Part shown: positions 22,971 to 36,100 of the stretch, one piece after another
How the letters are laid out: the number at the start of each line of letters is the position of its first letter
Position numbering within the stretch: position 1 is the first letter of the stretch
Assembly: GCF_963678635.1 (NCBI RefSeq)
Contig: NC_087069.1
Span: forward strand, 47,324,276 to 47,388,275
Direction: 5' to 3'
Length of the DNA: 64,000 bases
DNA from: Symsagittifera roscoffensis
Lineage: Eukaryota; Xenacoelomorpha; Acoela; Convolutidae
The notes under the pieces: model-generated
The model's database searches: none
Told to the model about the DNA's origin: nothing
Seen by the model: only the letters and a program-made list of their open reading frames with translations
Made by a program: the position numbers and the translations under genes

Positions 22971-24615
22971 AACGAGACAGCGGATAGTACATCCACTCGA
23001 AACAACATCATTTCGTACTTAGCATAGCGTGTGGGGGGTTAAAAAAGTCCAAAACAAATGATATAACTCATTTCTTTTTAAAATCTTTTAAATTGTGTTG
23101 ATGTTTTACAAAACTGTTTGAGGACATTGAAAGGTAGGTAGGATAGTCGGCGTTTCGAAATGATACGAGCAGTATTATCGGTAGCTAACCGAGTTTTGCT
23201 CTCTTTTTGCAATTTTCTATTGACCTATATTAGAATGTGTGTTCTGTCTGTCGTGCGCCGTGAGCTTCGTACGTCACGGGGTCGTTGATAATAAGGTTTC
23301 TTGAAACGCGGACGCCTTTTCCGGCTCTTTGTCCTTTCGGCTCTTTTACACTCCCACCAATTTTGAAATTTTCTGGATCTACATTTGTTTCGCATATTAG
23401 TATGGCTAAATACTTGATGTTACAAAGTAACGTATGGAGAACATTTTGTTCACAATAGTTACTTTGTTCACGATGCCAAAATTCATAGCATCATAACTTA
23501 GTTGGAACGTTTTTTTTTCTAAATTGAATTTGAAAAGCAGGGGGAGGGGTCGGAAAGAGCTGTCAATTCCATCCGAATCATTGGTCGAACAAGATCAATT
23601 TCTTAAAAAAGTTGGTGATTTGATGGTCTGCGGTGTGTTTGGTGGCTTCTCTGGACCTCGAACATCTACAGATCACCAGTTGATACCATTTTAGTTGACT
23701 CTATGCAACTTTGACTCTATGGAATGTTTGCAATTTCAGTACTCGCGACGGTCGTGGACTTACCTCTCAAGCATGGGGTAATCTTAAATTTTGGTTAATC
23801 AGTCAGACATAATAAAAAAAGCAAGTTGTGGTTCCACAAAAAGTATTCTGATAAAAAAGTTTTAATTCGGTTTTTGATTGAAATCACTGGCTGCTGATAA
23901 GGACTTGAAACTTTTCATAAAATCAAGAAAATATTTTTTCGGACTCTTTTCCACTTTCCCTCCACATTTGAAACTTATTTTTCTAAACAATTTTTACGTT
24001 GTCAGAACGTTATGAAATATTGCATGGTGAACATTTTAACTATTGAGAACCCATTTGTTTTTCATACCTTATATCGTAAACGTCCAGCGTTATAATAATA
24101 CGTAAAAACTGGAAGTGTCTTCATCCCTTCTGATCGAATTTGTCTTGAGCTCAAATTCATAGAAAAAAATTGCTTTTGATGATGGTTCATATATTTTGGG
24201 GGCTTAGAGATGATCTTTTAGGAATTTTGGGACAAGTAACGAGCAATGTATTTTTTGCTATTAACACGTTTGCGGCAATTTAATCCGGCTTAGAAATTGA
24301 AATTGAACTGAGGCATGCTATTAATTCTGTTCAATACGTTACCAAATGCTGAACTTGTCACTTTGAACTTTCATTATTGTGTGGGGAGGATTATTTTAGA
24401 AAAAAAAAATGATGTCGAAAATTCATGAGCAAAATTCTTCCTCTGGCTCCAGTTTTGTTCATCTCACATAACTTTATGAACACTTTTTTTGACCAAAAAA
24501 TTTTAAAAATATTTCAGCAACGTTGGATTACAGAAAAAATCATATCATTTATTTTTTTCTATAAAAATTTGACCGGAACGGCAGCTAAGACAAGTTCTAA
24601 CAAAAAATTGCACTA
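22970..24615. other. No recognised gene
   Basis: This is mostly AT-rich unique sequence. A GC-richer patch at about 23,215-23,360 (with TCTGTCGTGCGCCGTGAGC) stands out but shows no convincing exon. Nothing else was seen. Confidence 0.4.
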
Positions 24616-24619
24616 ACAT

Positions 24620-24900
24620 TACGAGTCCAAACTGTGCACTGGATAAGCTTACAATTGTATGTTCTTGGATTCCAAAGATGAGTCTTTAAACATGTTATAT
24701 TTTATTTTTGTCGGAAGTATCAAAAAAATTGAAAGAACAAAAGAAGAACAAAGGGAGCGTCCTTTTTGGGGAATTCGCTTACATTTCCCAAAAAACACAG
24801 TTTGGCCAGGTAATAAATTTTTTCTGCAGTATGTATGTGCATCAAATTTAAAAAAAGTTATGAAGTTAATTATGTTATTCATCAAATAACAATAATTTTG
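24620..24900 (+). repeat. Fragment of the GAGGCCAAACTGTGCA family
   Basis: It starts with CCAAACTGTGCACTGGATAAG and continues with a segment resembling 26,519-26,720 (a GGATTCCA motif, then an A-rich stretch ending in GGAGCGTCC). I see only one end. No gene. Confidence 0.5.
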
Positions 24901-25292
24901 CTAATGTAGAGCACTTACAATTGCTTCAGATAGCAGACAGGGAATCAAGTCAATTCGAATAGTTTTTCTTGTGATAATTTCAATAAACTACTGTAATTTA
25001 ATATTCATTAACTTCAAATCTTTCATATTGAGCCCAAGTTTGAAAAAGTGAAGAAGGTATGAAAATGTTTTGTTACAGAATAGCACACTGCACGTGTCAC
25101 GTTTTTTTTAATCAAGCTATATCAAATGTTTATTTTACTTGTTTGCACGCGAACATTATGACTATCTAATCATGTACACTGTACACGGTAGCTTACAGGC
25201 TACGCACCCTTATCTTTGCAAAAGCTGTATATGTAATTATCGCGTAACACGTACAAAGCTTACTGTAAACCTGATAGTATAACAAGTCAAGT

Positions 25293-26200
25293 GGCTGGAT
25301 TGACCACCATAGACCAAAAATGCTATCATAAAATTTTATTATTTAAGGGTATGAAAAAATAATAATATAAATTTTTTTCTTGATTTTGCTGAAATGGTGT
25401 CATCGAAATTTCAAAGATATATTTTTAATTGTTTTTAGCAAAAAATTTGAGGTATCGTACTAAAAAAAAACTTTCGTCAAAAAAATGTTAGCATAAAACT
25501 TCCATATATGGAAACTGTATGACTAGCATCTTTTTGATGGCGACAACAAAAAACTTTCCAAGATATTAAAAATTGCCCCATTATATATATTTTTTAGTTT
25601 TTCCAACCCCATATCGAATTTTGTAATCAAACAAACATTTTCTAAAATTTAATTTTTTGTCTGTATAACGTAGTCCTGGATACACTAAAGTTGGTTTTCT
25701 CGCCTATAGTTTTCATCATAAACGCTAACAACTCCTATTTCTTTTGTAAGGCATGTTTGTGTGTGCCTTGATTAATGTCTGATACTTTACAAATTCAAAG
25801 TTTAAAAATAATCATCGTTGAAATTTTTTGCTAGAATTTAAAAGTTTGTTACTTTCGTTATATTTTTTGTGTAAGACAGCTGTAAGACAATTCAGGTCGT
25901 TTACTATGCATTGTAAATGCAAGACCGTCCAGCCTTTGGCGACTCCAGCTATGAGTAAAGCAAGATCCTTGTCACTTGCGTTCGGTTACAAACACAACCC
26001 AAAAGTATTCAGAAACAAAATTTAGGAAAAAAATGGTTTATGAAAAAATACTTGTCATACATTTTTCATATGTAGAAAAAATCTCATCATACAAAGTTCA
26101 TAAAACTTTCCGTACCTATGGAGTTGTATGATTTGTTTGGTAAGAAGTTTTTTACATATGGAAATTGTATGATACGAAGTCTTGGCCAAATGAACCCGCG
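25293..26200 (+). mobile_element. ATCATACAATT-family TIR element, ~0.9 kb
   Basis: The left end is CTGGATTGACC and the right end, inverted, CGCGGGTTCATTTGGCC, diverged forms of the CCCGGGTTGACC ends of the copy at 43,692. Inside each end lie repeats of TCATACAATTTCCAT. The middle shares GTAGTCCTGGATAC and AATGTCTGATA with the other copies. No coding sequence. Confidence 0.55.
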
Positions 26201-26518
26201 AAACGTTTCGTCTTCAATTAAATCGAAAATTGCTTAAAAACAGCCAAAATAGTTTTATAAAAAGAAAATGAAGCAATTCATTTGTTTTTTTTTGTTTATT
26301 TTGCACAGCTAGAAGTGAACCTAACAAAAAAGAATGTAGTGTCAGCACAAGTGTAAGAATCAATTGTTATACATATGACATAACAAAGCAAAAACTGTTT
26401 TCCTGCAGATGTACTTTCAATCCTAGTATAAACTTTAAATTAAACTTTATCAAATTTTCAGATCAATTTGGCTCCAATCAATATGCTGGCACCTATTTTT
26501 GTCTGATATTAATTTTGT

Positions 26519-26720
26519 TTGAGGCCAAACTGTGCACTGTATATGCGCACAATTTGGTGTGTGTGTGGGTCTCTGGAATCCAGAAACAGTCCATAAAGAT
26601 TATAAAAATTTGTCGAAACGATCGAAGAAAACTAAAGAACCAAAGATGATCAGAGGAGCGTCCTTGATGCTGAATCCGGTTACAAATTACAAAACACCGG
26701 AGTTGCAAGTCAATGGCTTG
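26519..26720 (+). repeat. Fragment of the GAGGCCAAACTGTGCA family
   Basis: It begins GAGGCCAAACTGTGCACTG and is similar to the start of the 12,437 element and to 24,620-24,900, with a GGAATCC motif inside. Only one end is evident. Confidence 0.5.
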
Positions 26721-27045
26721 AGCAAAAATTTCAAATGATCAATGACTTCAGTGTAACTTTGGGAAAATGCTCCATGTGCAAGTGAAACTAAAATATTGAT
26801 TTCAATTTTTTGTTTGAGTTCCACATTAAATTGTTTAAATGACTGGTGTCTATTCAATTTTGAGAACCACTTTGGAAACTGAAACTGCTTGGCTTTAGTT
26901 AATTCAAATGAACGGAACAATCTATTAAGTTGTGGTTTAAATGTTAATTGATACTTCGCAGATGGAGATGAAAAGTCAATGGTGTTCTCATTTTTGACAG
27001 ATTTCAAAGCTTTGCATGAGCTAAGGGTTTTTCGTTGTAATCAGT
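26687..27045 (-). pseudogene. Orphan coding-like stretch, unknown
   Basis: The minus strand is open for about 115 codons without an ATG near its start, ending at TAA (26,687). It includes KYQLTFKPQLNRLFRSFE and LVSLAHGAFSQSYTEVIDHL and has realistic amino-acid composition. It lies just downstream of the Spinster stop codon but is not part of that protein. It could be an exon of another minus-strand gene or a transposon remnant. Confidence 0.3.
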
Positions 27046-27140
27046 AGACTAATTTGTTTTTGATAATTAAATATTTGCCCGTCTATCTTTTAACGTACTT
27101 TTGTAAATACATGGGTCGCTTTTTCAGTCACAGTAGCTCT

Positions 27141-30100
27141 TTAATTTACTTCTGGCGACACCCTTTCTTGGCCATTTTCAATTCTAGCTCGTCTGGCCTC
27201 GTCAACAATCTCGGCTGTTCTCGTGTGGTCGCCTTCGTATGCAATTGCACAAGCGAAGAAAGCAGCGGTTCCTATAATTGAAAAGATTTGTGGATAATTG
27301 AATTCATTACCAATTTGTTTTTATCGATTTAATTGTTTAATAGGAGTGATAACTGATAAAATTTTGAGCTTAAATTACTTATATTGGTGCGTTTAAGTCT
27401 TCGAAAAATTTTTGTATTGAGCCAAGAAAACTTGTTTGAGGAAGTAAGAAATCAAAAAGATTTTTTTTTGTTTTGAACGACCAGGCGTACGCTAAGTGCG
27501 AAGAGCAAGTTTGGGAAAAAAACTTGAAAATTGGGGCTTAAGAATGTTCAACAACTGTTATGTTCATATGGAAAAGTTACAAAAGTAGTTGTTGACAAAA
27601 AATTTGGCTCTTTTTCTTCCTGCTTCTCCCCCGCTTCGCATTATCATAATTTTTATGGTGCAACGAGTAGTTTTACAAGGCTAAATAAGAACAAGACTGC
27701 TCGTATCAGGGCGAAGCCCTGGATGTTCTGACTGCCTTTTGAGGTTTCATGAACAGTAATAACAAAAAAAATTAAACATAATAAAATAGAATCAAAACTT
27801 TTTTTCTAAAAAAGAAAAAATTTATATGAAAATCATCAAATATATCGCGCGTTAATTGTTCCAATTGGCCAAAATGGCAATCTTTAAACCCCCATAACTA
27901 AACGAAAAATAGTCACAGGTAAAAACAATTTCCGTCAAAAATGGCTAGTTAAAAAGTCGAAATTTGTCTGAAATAAAAAATAACCCACCCCGATCGTATC
28001 GAAAGTCGGAACAATGACGATCGAATATGTTTGTCGTGATTCAATAAGTCCGCATGTCATTTTTCGTAACAATAGGATAACGCTAACAAACTTTTTTGAT
28101 ATAAAAATTTGCAGGTGGGAGAAAAGGAAAGAGCCGAAAGTTTCCAAATTTTACATCAAATAGAGTGATCGAAAGTGAAAAAGGAACCTAGTTCTTTTTT
28201 TAATATTTTTAAATAATATTACAAAACTATCTACTTCCTGCATTGCAACTGGCTCTCCTTATTTAAAATTTTAATTTGCAATTAACTTAATATTCTTGGC
28301 TCATCGTACAGTTTGAACAAGTTACAAGGAAAAAAAAGCTAATTCAAAAGAAAAAACAAGAAAACGGCAAGTCCAGTTTTTCCGTAAGTCTCCTCGACCT
28401 TGCAGGAAAATTTTGTTTGCTTCGAACTTGCAAATTTGGAAATAAATTCCGTTCCCGGGTTGACCTCCATAGACCAAAAATGCTACTCATACAGTTCCAT
28501 AAACAAAGTCTACGAAAATATGAAAATCATACAGATTTCAGATATTTGCTAAAATGGGGTTATGGAAATTTTAAAGAAATTTTGTCATAAAATTTGTCAT
28601 AAAAATTGGTGTATTGTCAGAAATGAGAATACTTTCTTTTTGCAAAAAGTGCTGTTCATAAGATTTTCATGAAAACACTATGACTCATGGCATTTTTTGA
28701 TGGCAAAACCAAAACTTTTATCAAGTAGTTTTGAAATTGCCCGAAAGGTTTCGGTTTGTATATTTTCAAGCGCAATAATAAATTTGCACTCAGTGAAGCA
28801 AGTTGAAAACTTTTTTGCATGTGCAAAATTTAATTTTTTGTGCGCTTGATGTTAGCCCTAGATGCACAAAAATTACATAAACTATCCGTTTTCCAAGATA
28901 ACTTATGTCAAAAGCGCTCAAAAAACGTATTTATTCTGTTTATCATGTTTTTTCTTGACTTAGCTTAAGCATGGTTAATTCCAACTTCAAATGCAAAAAA
29001 AAACATTAGAATCTTTAAGAATGTATCAGTAGTGATGGCTCCCAGCAATCATACAGTTACCACCTGCAAGTCGGCAAAAAGTACTATGCACAAAAAACTG
29101 TCATGCTGGAAAAAAGATTTGTGAGATAAAATATTTCCTGCATTGAATGTTCAAATTAATTTTTTTCTTTCTCAATCTTTCGACTGGAACAAATAAAGTG
29201 CCCCTATGTTGCAGAGAAAAAAAGTCTTTTTTTGCAATTTTCAATTTTCGACCAGTAGTGATCTAGTGTTGTGGTGCTTGCCGGATTACAAATCTAAAAC
29301 ATTTCTACAATTTTTAATTGATATATATACAAAACACTTCAAGCGATCCTCATAGTTCAAAAAAAATACCATTGCCCATTCAAAACTACAATTAAATTTA
29401 GATAAAATTGGATTTTTTTAAAAACTTTATGATAAAATCTAAGATGAATAGTCGCATAAGAGTAAATTTCCCGAAATGTTTACCTATGGCGCTCGCAATG
29501 GGACAAGTGAGCACACCTAGTTGGAGCCCCTTGAACTGGTTGTAGTGAGAACTGCTTCCATAAGTGACGTCAGCTAACAATCCCACGAAGAAGGGACTGT
29601 AAGCATCTCCGAATATGTGAGTGAATCCAGTTGAGATTCCTAGGAGAGCGGTAAACAGTGTGTGAAACAAGGGTGAAAAAATTCAGTTGAAGTAAACGCT
29701 TCATATGGCTATAATCGTAATGGCCGAAAAAACGGTTCTTTTTTCTTACCGTCCACGCTTGTACACGCTCCACGCTCCATCGCCTTAGAAGCACCTCAGT
29801 TTTTTCACTGAAATTTTTTGCATTTTTAGTTTTTTTTTCTTCAGATTTTGAGAGATTGGAGCGGGCACAAAAACACTGATTTTGATGCAAGTGAAAACCA
29901 TATATGTTCGTGTTCTAGTCTCATTTGTTAATAAACTAACGCTTTTTGAAAATATAATGTTATACTTGTAGAAATGGGATGGTTTGAACCGAAAAAACAT
30001 ATAATAAAAAATAAGAAGTATGATGATGGTTCTCAGATAGAGATTAGCAACTTACATTTGTCCTTTTACTCGAACAAGTGGCCCTCAACAAATTCAACTA

Positions 30101-33100
30101 ACCGGATGCAAGTGACCTTCTGTTGGGCACAACACAATCGATCAAAATCTTCGGAACAAGTGCCATATTTACGCACAGACCAATTTCGCCCAATATCACA
30201 ATCGGCCATATAGCTATTAAGGACCTTCTGCCATATTTTTCCCTTTGCTGATTAAAAATAATAGTTAGTTCAGGTTTTTCACGCTGCAATTTACATGCAA
30301 AAAAAGTGTTTGTTCACTTTTTCACGCATTTATTTAGAAAATAATTTAAAAAGCAGAGCTCTTTAAAAGCGTTTCAGAAAAACCATATATTAGGAAATTC
30401 AAGGGCAGAAAGGTCTGGAAAAGATCCCTATTGTGTTGTATTCCACGATTACAGCGAACATGAAGACCATGGGTGCCGCTAGTATTAGTCCATAAGCGGC
30501 AACTAACGGCTCCGCATTCAATGTGCGTCTTCGGAAGAATCGGGCGGTAAATGCACCCAACACAACTCCGATTACCCCACTTGCACATGTGACTGCACCA
30601 AAACCGAATGATATTACTGCGTTGTTGGGGTTTTCGCCTGAAAAAAACGTACAAAAACAGAACAAAAATTTCGAAAATAAAAAAAAAATTAATTTTGATT
30701 TCCTGAAACTTATAAAATATTACAATTAATTTGTTTATAATGGCGTTTTTTAAGTTTGAATTTTTCCGTGTAATGTAATGTTTTATAATGATACAAGTTA
30801 GCAAGAAACCTACCTTGAGCTAAATATGCTTCTTCGATGAAGAGAGGTGCCCAAAATGCAAGACAACCAACCACGTAAACATTTGCAGTGCAAGCCAATG
30901 TCACAAAAACTGCAGTCTTATTCTGGAACAGCGGGATATGTTTCGTAAATTGATTTTGAAATTAAAGGATTCAGGTTTGCTTTTTTTTAAATGAGAATAA
31001 CGTCGTTGAAGTTTTTTTGCCTTAATTTGACTTTTACGCCCTTTTTGAAGCTCTGGAGTATTTTTTAGTTTTTTAATGCAAAAACCAACAAAAAATAAAC
31101 ATAAATAAAATTATTCAACCTAGAGAAAAAACTCCATTTTGAAGCCAAATTTTCTTCAATTTCTTTGTTCAGTGTCCGTTTTTTGTTGAAATACGTCCAA
31201 GTTGAAATACGTCTACCCACATAAACTTGCATTTAGTTAATTAGTAAGTTAATAGGAGCAATTATTCCTCGTTCTGTGCTAAATGATACTTTCAATTACT
31301 GAAGTACAACCCGTGAACAAGTAGATCACGTCATCTTTCATTGACGTCTTCATTTTTAGTTCCACTCCGTTATCAACCGATGTCTCCCGTGATCCCCTCA
31401 TTGGTTCCGGGACGAAAAGCACCGTCAGAATAACCGCGATTACACCTAGAATGGGCTCTTTTCCGCTTCCTTGCATCCCCTATTTGAATATTAATTGAGA
31501 AAGCATGAAATGACATGAACATAATCTGATGAAATTTTGCATGGTGACCAAAAGAACAATTCTGAAAACATTTTTTTCTCCATAAATTACTCCATGATTT
31601 TACCCATATGAACAAAAAATATCAAAAAATTGAGAAACATGAATAATGGGGAGTGGGGGAGTGGTTAGAAATGAGCCCTAGAATGGGAGTGATCCGTAGA
31701 GACCATGTCCATGCACTGCCAACGTCGGCACCGGCGTCTTTCGCAATGGAAGTTGTGAGGGATCCAAGGATGTATCCGAACCCGGCTCCGAATGGAGATG
31801 CGAGAGAAAAGACGGAGAGAGCAATTATTCTTTCGGATTCGGAGAACAGGTCGCCTAAAAGATAAGTTAACAAATAAGATCGCCTTATTTTACAAGAATC
31901 ACAATTAGTTCAACCACATTCATTTTTTTATTGAGTTATAGATTTTGGTTTTTTCTAGATTTTGATTATTTAAAGTCTCGACACTGAAACCCAACTTCTT
32001 TGAAATTTATTTCCGAATCCTAATAGCGAGTGGAAGGATTTATTATCGTATCACACTTAACCCCATTACGACTTTTATCTGGAGTATCAAAACATGCAAA
32101 AAAACCGAGCTAACATTTAGACCCCTCTCAATCTTTCGAAACTGATCAAACAAAAATTTACCTTACAAAATTTCGTCATGATCTCAGTTTTGGCTGTGAT
32201 TAAGCTTACTAACCAAAAAAATATGAGGCTAAAATCTTAATTGGTTCCCTAAAAAACCATATGATAAGAGACTATCCAAAAATGGAAGCACTTAATTAAA
32301 AAAATCAAACGAAGTCATATAACAGGTAAATATTTGAAATCGAAAATATTTTTCAAAAAAAAAGCTGAAAAACAGAGATAATTTATATATTAAATTGAAA
32401 ACTGACCAATCAGAGAAGGCGATACTGTGATGTAGCTTGACTCTCCAACTCCTACTAATCCCCTCAATAAAAGGAAAACCCAAAAGTTATTCGGACCCAC
32501 AAATGACCCCATCAATGTGAAGAAAGACCATGCTAATATTCCCCCAATGAGGATATACTTGCGGGTGATTCTGTCCCCCAGATAGCCGAATAGGGGGGCA
32601 CAACACATGAAGACAAGGATAAACACTGTTTGGATTAGTCCCCCCTGGGTGTCGTTGATTTTGAAGTAATTCTGAATATCTGAGAGATTTCCTGCTATCG
32701 TGTACCTGACTAGCAATGAGTTAATTTTACATTGAATTAATAAATAATCTTATTAAAGGAATCACAAACTGCTTCCGTTTGAAAATGATAAATAAAGTTT
32801 TTTTTTCATTTAACCAAGAGAATTTTTGTCATTCATGTTTTTAGAGGTTTGTTCTTTTTAGAGATGAGTGGAAATTGAATAACCTTAGAAAAAACTGAAG
32901 AAAAAAATTTATTTGTCATTCTTATCAGCTTAATCTGGCTAAATTTCTCTTGGTTAAATGTAAAATGTAAAGTAATTGTTCCGACTTTTTTTTCAGTCAT
33001 TCATGTTTTTCTAATGATGTATCATACTCAAAACCTTTAGCTGTAATTTGGATTCTGAAAAAATTCTACTCCAGATAAATTAGATTTATTTTTTTTCATA

Positions 33101-36100
33101 TAAAAAAGTTTGAAAAAATATGATTTTAAAAACAACACCATTTGATGTTTACTTTTACAGTTTTCGTGAAAAAAAAAATCTAGAGACCACCAACACATAA
33201 GGCAATTTTTTCCCGCCGGTTTACCAAAATTTGGTCAAAATGTCTTAAAGTCCGTTCAAACTGTCTTAGAGTCGTGACTGTATATTTCCAAGATTTCTTG
33301 TGGTTCCAGATGCGTAGCGAAAAAAGAAAGAAAAAATAACTAAAACTTCCGAAGATAAAATTCCTCCTCATTTTCATTGGTCGGAACAATGTGAGCAAAA
33401 TTATCGATAATATGAAAAAAAAGTTTCGCCGAAGTGAAAATATGCTGCAATACATTACACAGAAAACAAAAATGCCTTGCAAAATTCAATTTAAAAAATA
33501 ATGTGTTAACTAAAATCTCTTTTGCTTATGAAAAAAATTATTCGTACAAAAAGGAAGATAATTTTCATGAAAAATTTTTCATGTTTTTCTAATGATGTAT
33601 CATATTCAAAACCTTAAGCAGTAATTTGGATTCTGAAAAAATCTATTAAAATTCGGTAGTTTGAAACAACGAGTTTTACTTTATTGTGCTTTCAAGCTCA
33701 GAATGACCTGTCGGTTTATCAAATCAACTCAAGATAAAGTAAATTTTTTTAAATTAAGTTTGAAGAAATTTGATTTTAAATTTAGGACTTTTATGTGTAT
33801 TTTGCAGTTTTAACAGTGCTCGTAAAAACCTGTTCTATTTGCATGTCAACTGCCTATTCTTGTGTGTCTTAGAGTTTGTTTTTATAGAGATGAGTGGAAA
33901 CTGAGTAACCTTAGAAAAACTTTAAGAAAAATTATTTGTCATTCTTTTCAGCCTAATAAGGCTAAATTCTCTAATAGTAATTAAAGGTAAGATTTAATTT
34001 TTTTCCGACTTTTTTTGTTTCAATCAAATTTTTTTTAAAGCGCTATTGAAATTATCGACTCCTTAAACTCAGTACTTAAAAAGTTTCATACAAGTTTTGG
34101 AGGTTTGAAAATTATCATTTTCATTATGCTATGAACTATGCGCGAGCTATGAAGATTTCATTTAAGATGCTGAAAGGGTTAGGCAAATATTTATGTTGGG
34201 AAAATTATCCTCCATTTTGAAAATTGTTACAAAAGTAATTGAAGCAAGGGAAATGATGGTACTGTTTTTCGAAAATTTTATTCAAACGTTTAACGATACT
34301 ATTTCATACCAATTAAGAGGCAGTCGGAAAATTCGGGTCTTTGCCCCTTTTATACGAGCAGTCTTGTTTAAAATCATCTGCTGGTTTTCTCATAGCCGGA
34401 AAGTTTGATGCGATCAAATTGCGAAAGAAAGGGCTTATACAATTTTATATGATTTCGGTCCATCGATTACAATTTTTTGATTCCCGATTTTTGATGGGAA
34501 CAAAACTCAACCCAAGTTTCGGCTCATTCGACATCGTGATTGGATATATAAGTTTTCTCGCACCCTTGCAGCTTCTTGCACCCTTAAATTTTGATACAAA
34601 AATTTGCAAAAATTTGCAAAAGTTTTCTGAAGTGGCATATTTACTCTCTTTTTTTGACCTTTTAACAAAATTCGTTTAATTGTAATTTTTTAAATTGTCT
34701 GTAAAACATTGTTGTCCTGAAATACCTTACATTTATTTTGCTTATGCAAAAATCACAATTTAGTGTTTTTATTTGTAAACACAATTATGATACATTTTTT
34801 CATTTGCTAAGATAAAAAACAGGCCTTTTTTCTCAAACACCAAAATTTTCAAACCAAAAATAATCTAGCCATATACAAAAACTTACATTTTTGGTATACA
34901 ATTCCATGTGAAAATGTTACATTTAACTCAACTGGCCAAAATGACCAAATACAGTTTATCTGCTTGCTAACTGCTGGTTACACCCTGGGTTTTCTCATGA
35001 CAAAAAAATCCGTAGTTAGTGTTTCGGATTAAGCCCAAAAATTCGAATTTTTTTTTGTATATTCTCAGTATGGAAAAAATGCTTATCATACAGTTCCATA
35101 GCATGCAAAAATGCTTAATTTGCTATTTTCATACACTTACTTTTACTCTATGAAATTGTATGAAAGAGTATGATAAGCATTTTTTGTCAAACCGGGTTTT
35201 TGCATTTTTCAAATTCTGAGGCTCAACGGGCGTCACATCGGGCGCCATAACTTTCCAAAAAATGAGCACCTTTTTCTCTCACATGTGCTATATGTTTCAA
35301 CTGTTTCACCGATACGTTTCCAAAATTTCTTTCCGTTGATGTGAAATCTGCTTGACAAGATAAACAATTTGTTTCAATCGTGTCTGAAAAATCGGAGAAA
35401 GATTTTTATCATTTTCTCTCGGCGATAATCATCACCACACTTTGTTCTGAAAATAAATTTGGAAAACCTGTTGTATATTGTTTGACTCCAGAATTGTAAT
35501 TAAAACTGCTATGCATAAACTTTTTAATCAGTTTAGTATGGGAAACAAAATTAACTGCAATCTTTTTTCTTAACGGTTTATTGGTTTTAACTTGGTTGTA
35601 CTTTGACAACTGTAATTCAAGTTAGAATAGATAATGCGCACCGTGCTATGTTCTTTACATTTTGTAATCCAAGTAAGTCATTCAAAACCTCAAATTCAAT
35701 AAGCGGTAATCGTTCAAATTCAACAAACATTTAAAAAGAAATTAAACGGAAATTAAAACCAACACAAGAAATTTGAATACCACATAGACAAATTTTTTAC
35801 CTTTGTCACTGTAAGAGAGCATAGAAAAAGATAAGTTTACTGTTCAAATCCAACTCAATTTGTCTTCGTCAATTAACCAAAGATAAATAGACGTGAGAAC
35901 GTTGGTTTTTAAAGGATGAATGCAAAAATTGACAACTGCTGTTATGTTTGCCACTTTCTTCGATATATCATTTTTTTCTTCTATCTAGGCAAAAAGGGTT
36001 GTTTGCGAAACGAATTTCATAAGTTTCCAATTCCGGATAATGACGTAATATATCGAAGAAAGTAACATCCAAAAGAGCAAACTGGCAGAACAACGTTATC

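Noticed and set aside
31448-31500. A canonical acceptor (ATTCAAATAG) upstream of Spinster exon 4
   Set aside because: Using it would insert extra residues duplicating the PILG segment in a conserved helix, and no in-phase GT donor pairs with it.
34193-34679. Plus-strand open frames in Spinster intron 1
   Set aside because: They overlap each other in different frames, lack splice support and recognisable motifs, and lie antisense within an intron.
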